Assembly: GCA_905221605.1 (NCBI GenBank)
Contig: CAJNDS010002605.1
Location: 1-64,000, forward strand
Source: Symbiodinium natans
Lineage: Eukaryota; Sar; Dinophyceae; Suessiales; Symbiodiniaceae
Direction of reading: 5' to 3'
DNA: 64,000 nucleotides
In this document: positions 60,440 to 64,000 of the stretch, piece after piece
Position numbering within the stretch: position 1 is the first letter of the stretch
Layout: every line of letters begins with the position of its first letter
Notes under the pieces: generated by a model
The model's input: the letters and a program-made list of their open reading frames with translations, nothing else
What the model was told of the DNA's origin: nothing
Database searches by the model: none
Made by a program: the position numbers and the translations under genes

Positions 60440-61370
60440 TTGTTGCAGCAGGCTATGAGGATCCTCGTCTGGTCTGAGGCCAGAAAGGCAGAGTTTTCAA
60501 CAGCTGGGGGACATTTCATGCGCCTTCCCCATTCAGCTGGAATGATATGATCTTGCCGACCTTCTTCCAAAATACGATTCATTAACCCCATCATTTACAT
60601 GTCCCTGCGAAGTAGGGCAGCAATACCCGCTTTATATAGGCTACGCATAGTGAAGACCAACCACATATACACCGGAAGTGGTAACCTACAAGTGCCGAAG
60701 CACGTGATTTCAAACCCTGACACCTGCGAAACTTTAGTTAAGGCTTCTCCCGATTATCATTGAAACGAGCACCGGCACGTTTAGCAACACTACTGAACTT
60801 TTGCGATGTTTGCCCTATACGTAGTAAACAGCTTTGTTTCTTTTAATAAGACCCAATGTTTAGTTCATGGTATGTTGGTAGGACGCTACGCCGATAAGTG
60901 CCAAATCCTATATTATTGCAAAAGGAGCATTCCTTATACATCATCTATCTCGGCGGCAAAAAGCGGTATCTATCAAACTTCTCAGTTGTGGGCCACATGC
61001 CCGGTAGTATGAGTATGTATTTATCTCCCCTGCCGGCGGGATTGTCCGATACTCCCCAAACAATTTCATATCAAATTCGTCGGACAATGATTCATGAAAG
61101 GATTTGAAAAGCGCTTGTTGACATCATACATGGCTTTAGACATGTTGCTTGTATATCTGCTCAGCTCTTACTGACCGTCATGGGGTTGGTCGCCAAATTC
61201 TGCGTCTTCGCTGACTTTGAAGCGGAGTTCCGAAACAGCACCTTCGCTGAATCTTACTTGCGGCTCATCTCGCTCTCAACAAAAAACATGTGACAAGCCA
61301 CGGCCATCCTATAATCGCTTAACGACGGTATCATTCTACATTCCACTTGTTCTTCTTGCCAATGACAGGG
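60440..61370. other. No supported gene
   Basis: Somewhat AT-richer than average. Short frames only. Confidence 0.5.
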
Positions 61371-61373
61371 AGT

Positions 61374-61374
<1 letters not shown>

Positions 61375-61410
<36 letters not shown>
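61375..61410. repeat. (AG)n microsatellite
   Basis: Pure AG dinucleotide repeat of about 18 units. Confidence 0.97.
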
Positions 61411-61412
<2 letters not shown>

Positions 61413-61820
61413 TTATTGCCTAACGGTGCCCGGGCGTGTCACGGAGTGGCACATGGGAGTTGCTACGCTTCAACATCAGAATCACAAGATGCAAGGGGAT
61501 TACAACAAATGTGCAGATCATGGGGTGGATATGATATATGGAGTGTTAAGACTGTGAAGACAGGTGTGGGTGTTGTTGTTTGTCTGTGCAATGGTATAGG
61601 TTCGGGTCTATAATGTCCGGGGGGAGGGGGAGGGGGGGAGGGTGTGCGGAGAGAAAATGAAAATGGCCGCTCATTGTTTGGAGGCATTTTTTTTTGGCAG
61701 CGACCGGTCTAGTGCTCAGTGTAGTGAGTCAGGTAATCCTGATTCTTCTAGCATGGGTGACAAAGATTCGGGGGGAACCTTCGGCACCTTCCTTGCAATT
61801 TTGGAATTGGGAAGTGCTTT

Positions 61821-61911
61821 GAGGGTTGAAGGGTCTAGGAGTTAAGGGTTGGAGGCTTTGGGTTTAGGCTTTAAGTTCAGGGTTTGGGGTTAAGCTTCAG
61901 GGTTCAGGGTC
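61821..61911. repeat. Very degenerate telomere-type block
   Basis: Units such as GAGGGTTGAAGGGTC, GGGTTTAGGCTTTAAG and TTCAGGGTTTGGGG; a diverged TTTAGGG array. Confidence 0.65.
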
Positions 61912-63035
61912 CCAGCAAAAAAGCATCGATGAGGGCGTTTTTTAGCATTAGGAGTAGGGGCTTTGCAGAAAAAGCTTCTGGCTGAGGTTTGAAGGTTTCA
62001 GAGGAGTCAGGGCAATCTGCAAAAATACTCTTCCCCACATCCGGTGGCCTCAGCGTGGGGTGTTTAATTCTAGCTCAGCTGTTCTGCTCGCCCGCTCAGG
62101 TCCTAGACGATCCCACAGACTATCCTTGGACTGCCCGCCTCCAAAAAGAATCCCTCAGAGTATCTCTACAATCCCGCAGAGTATCCAGCGTATCAGTCAA
62201 CCACAGGCGTGCGAACCCCGATCCATCTCGATGCCCACAACTGCAGAACTTCTGGAACACAGCTGCAAAACCGAGCTCGTAATTACCGCACAAGGAAGTC
62301 GAAACCATCCGATGAGGTCCCTAAAGCTCACAGTGCTCGCAAAGCCTTCACCGAAGAGACGCGATAGGGCGGGGAAAGGCAAACTAGCACACATTCCGAA
62401 ATGGCATGGCAGCCCAGTGCGAGTATGTTGGGAGCTTATCAGCACCACCTTGCATCACCTTGCCGCTTTCAGCTTAATGGAAGGCGTGAGGTTTTCAGGG
62501 ATTAGGGCCGGCCCGCGGACCCTTTTTCCACAAATGCGGCATGACCGTCCTCTGCGAAGTACGTCCTTGTAACAAACGTGAGCTGTGCACAAAGGGCCCG
62601 TGTTGCCAACAGATGCCGTGAAACAGCCGCAGGGTCCTGTTGACAAGGCTCCTAAATATGCAAAGCTGCTCTTGAGCCACCTTGTCGACACCCCCACCAC
62701 TGTATCACGCCCCAGTCGAGGCTCAGGAGGCCCAACAGCAGGAAGGCCTGCACAGGCTACGATGCACATGATCTTCTTGTCTCTTGCAACGTATCTTGCA
62801 GATGGTCCAGCTTTCGTTCGGATTTCATGTTACATTTTGCAGTCAAGAGTGTACCAAAAAAATCGACAGGGTTCACAGACTATGCTCAACCTCACGACCA
62901 TGTGACCGACAAGAAGGGCATTCTTTTGTCCACACTTCTTCCTGCCCCTCTGCTGGTTCAAGCCTGCTACAGGGCAGGCCACTTTCTCACGGTATTTTGC
63001 GGAGGGGTTTCGGGTTCACATAGGGCTTAAAAAGG

Positions 63036-63089
63036 TTTCAGGGTTTAGGGTTTATAAGAGTTTAGGGCGGGTTTAAGGGTTTAAGGCTC
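63036..63089. repeat. Degenerate telomere-type block
   Basis: TTTCAGGGTTTAGGGTTTAT then TTTAGGGCGGGTTTAAGGG. G-rich on the plus strand. Confidence 0.8.
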
Positions 63090-63441
63090 ATGTCTCCTTT
63101 GCGGTAAGAGCCGTACTTCGAGAAGTGGCATGTTGCCGCCTGCAGTCTGACAACACGTATTTGCTGAGCCGCAGTCCCTCAGCTTTGGATCAGGTGGACA
63201 GCTACTCAGGCCCTCCTACCACTCGAAGGCCCGTTGAAGACCCAGAAGTCTCTTTTTTTCATATGCAGCAGGAGCACATCCGAAGACATGGCTTTAAGAC
63301 CCCTACAGCTTTTGCCCTGTCTTGTGGAAGCGCAGTGCAGGTTTACTTGATTTTTATTGATCTACATGTTGGGGCCTTTTACAGTCCCCGAAGACTCGAA
63401 GATGCGCGGGGATGGGTGTGAGCCCAGGAGTAACCTAGGAA

Positions 63442-63464
63442 AAAAAGGGTACAGTACCCTTTTT
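63442..63464. repeat. Perfect 11-bp-arm hairpin
   Basis: AAAAAGGGTAC, one A, then GTACCCTTTTT. A second A7G3 run follows at about 63,505. Possibly the end of a small element; a terminator role is not implied in a nuclear genome. Confidence 0.75.
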
Positions 63465-63542
63465 GGTCTAAAGGGGACTATAATTACAAGGGAATATACA
63501 CCCCAAAAAAAGGGAAAAAGTGCCTACTGGAGGTCCTAGCAT

Positions 63543-63962
63543 TTGAGGGCCGCAGTCCAGTGCAATCTTGGATCCGGGTACAAGACACTCCACCTGCTGA
63601 GAAGGCTGCGCCCAGACTCTGAAAGCTACGGCAGCGCGCTGATGAAGGATTCCCAACATAGCACAAGGTGGTCGAAGCCTACAAGCAACTGCTATTTACA
63701 ATTCTGTGCCATGCTTCTTGGGCTCCCAGGTGAAACGTTCCGTTGGGCAGCTCGGTCCATGGCGATGGAAGATCCGGTCCGATGCCTCATGCTTCGGGGA
63801 TTGCTTTGGCTTCTCTTTTGCGGCCTTAACTGGAGCATGTTCTTGCTCGAAACTGCGCACGAGTTGTCGCGTCTATCTACTGAAGCTGCTAGCGCCATTT
63901 GCTGCCAGTGTGTGATTCTGTGGACACAAACGCAGCGAGTGGATGACATGCGCCGTAGTTAA
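63543..63962 (+). CDS. Unassigned plus-strand frame at window end
   Basis: A 139-codon frame without an ATG at its start. Its second half (MLLGLPGETFRWAARSMAME then CLMLRGLLWLLFCGLNW) has one hydrophobic segment. No domain is recognised; the minus strand is open too. Confidence 0.18.
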   Translation: MRAAVQCNLGSGYKTLHLLRRLRPDSESYGSALMKDSQHSTRWSKPTSNCYLQFCAMLLGLPGETFRWAARSMAMEDPVRCLMLRGLLWLLFCGLNWSMFLLETAHELSRLSTEAASAICCQCVILWTQTQRVDDMRRS

Positions 63963-64000
63963 GCTCGGGCGAGATGAGAGCACCTTCCTGTGGAACCTGT

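Noticed and set aside
62670-62690. GGCTCAAG on the minus strand, a match to the end of the spliced leader
   Set aside because: Only eight bases plus weak flanks; about two such matches are expected by chance in the window, and no gene starts next to it.

Overview
The window reads as nuclear DNA of a dinoflagellate, most likely a Symbiodiniaceae-type alga. The evidence is indirect but consistent. Short blocks of plant/dinoflagellate-type telomere repeat (CCCTAAA/TTTAGGG) are scattered through it, in both orientations. Coding density is very low and simple repeats are large. Candidate exons are short and GC3-rich, and their frames join through introns that use GC or GA as well as GT donors. The one clearly recognisable gene is an intronless NRT2/NarK-type nitrate transporter with what look like decayed spliced-leader remnants just upstream. 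No bacterial, plasmid, rRNA, tRNA or CRISPR feature was seen. Most long open frames are by-products of GC-rich or low-complexity DNA.

Layout. 0-17 kb: a CA microsatellite, one good candidate exon (205-306, minus), a cluster of small inverted-repeat elements (3.35-3.66 kb; 11.7 and 13.9 kb), degenerate telomeric blocks and a few unassigned minus-strand frames. 17-28 kb: a second CA tract, a 43-base C run, a candidate multi-exon membrane-protein gene on the minus strand (21.2-22.4 kb), and a 1.3-kb TG/TC/GGGT/AG satellite (26.15-27.48 kb). 28-44 kb: mostly non-coding, with a candidate three-exon 3' end of a gene (32.5-33.1 kb, minus), two inverted-repeat elements, an AT-rich island (34.5-35.0 kb), a third inverted-repeat element at 36.7 kb, and telomeric blocks, the cleanest at 43.4 kb. 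44-50 kb: candidate exons of one or more minus-strand membrane proteins. 50-54 kb: a long unassigned plus frame and then the broken nitrate transporter (52,101-53,679, minus). 54-64 kb: telomeric blocks, one more candidate minus-strand exon pair at 57 kb, decamer and homopurine repeats, and the fourth copy of the palindromic element family.

How it fits together. The nitrate transporter (a plasma-membrane nitrate importer in its family) would be a retroposed copy: full length, no introns, SL-like remnants about 45 bases before the ATG, and three frame breaks that make it a pseudogene. The better candidate exons (205-306, 21.9-22.4 kb, 32.5-33.1 kb, 46.3-47.0 kb) lie on the same strand, which fits the one-directional gene arrays typical of dinoflagellates. 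The repeat content is unusually legible: four copies of one fold-back element family, three with perfect 7-bp target duplications, plus two or three other inverted-repeat families including a Tc1/mariner-like one. All exon calls are hand-made from frame, splice-site and third-base composition and need transcript or homology support.
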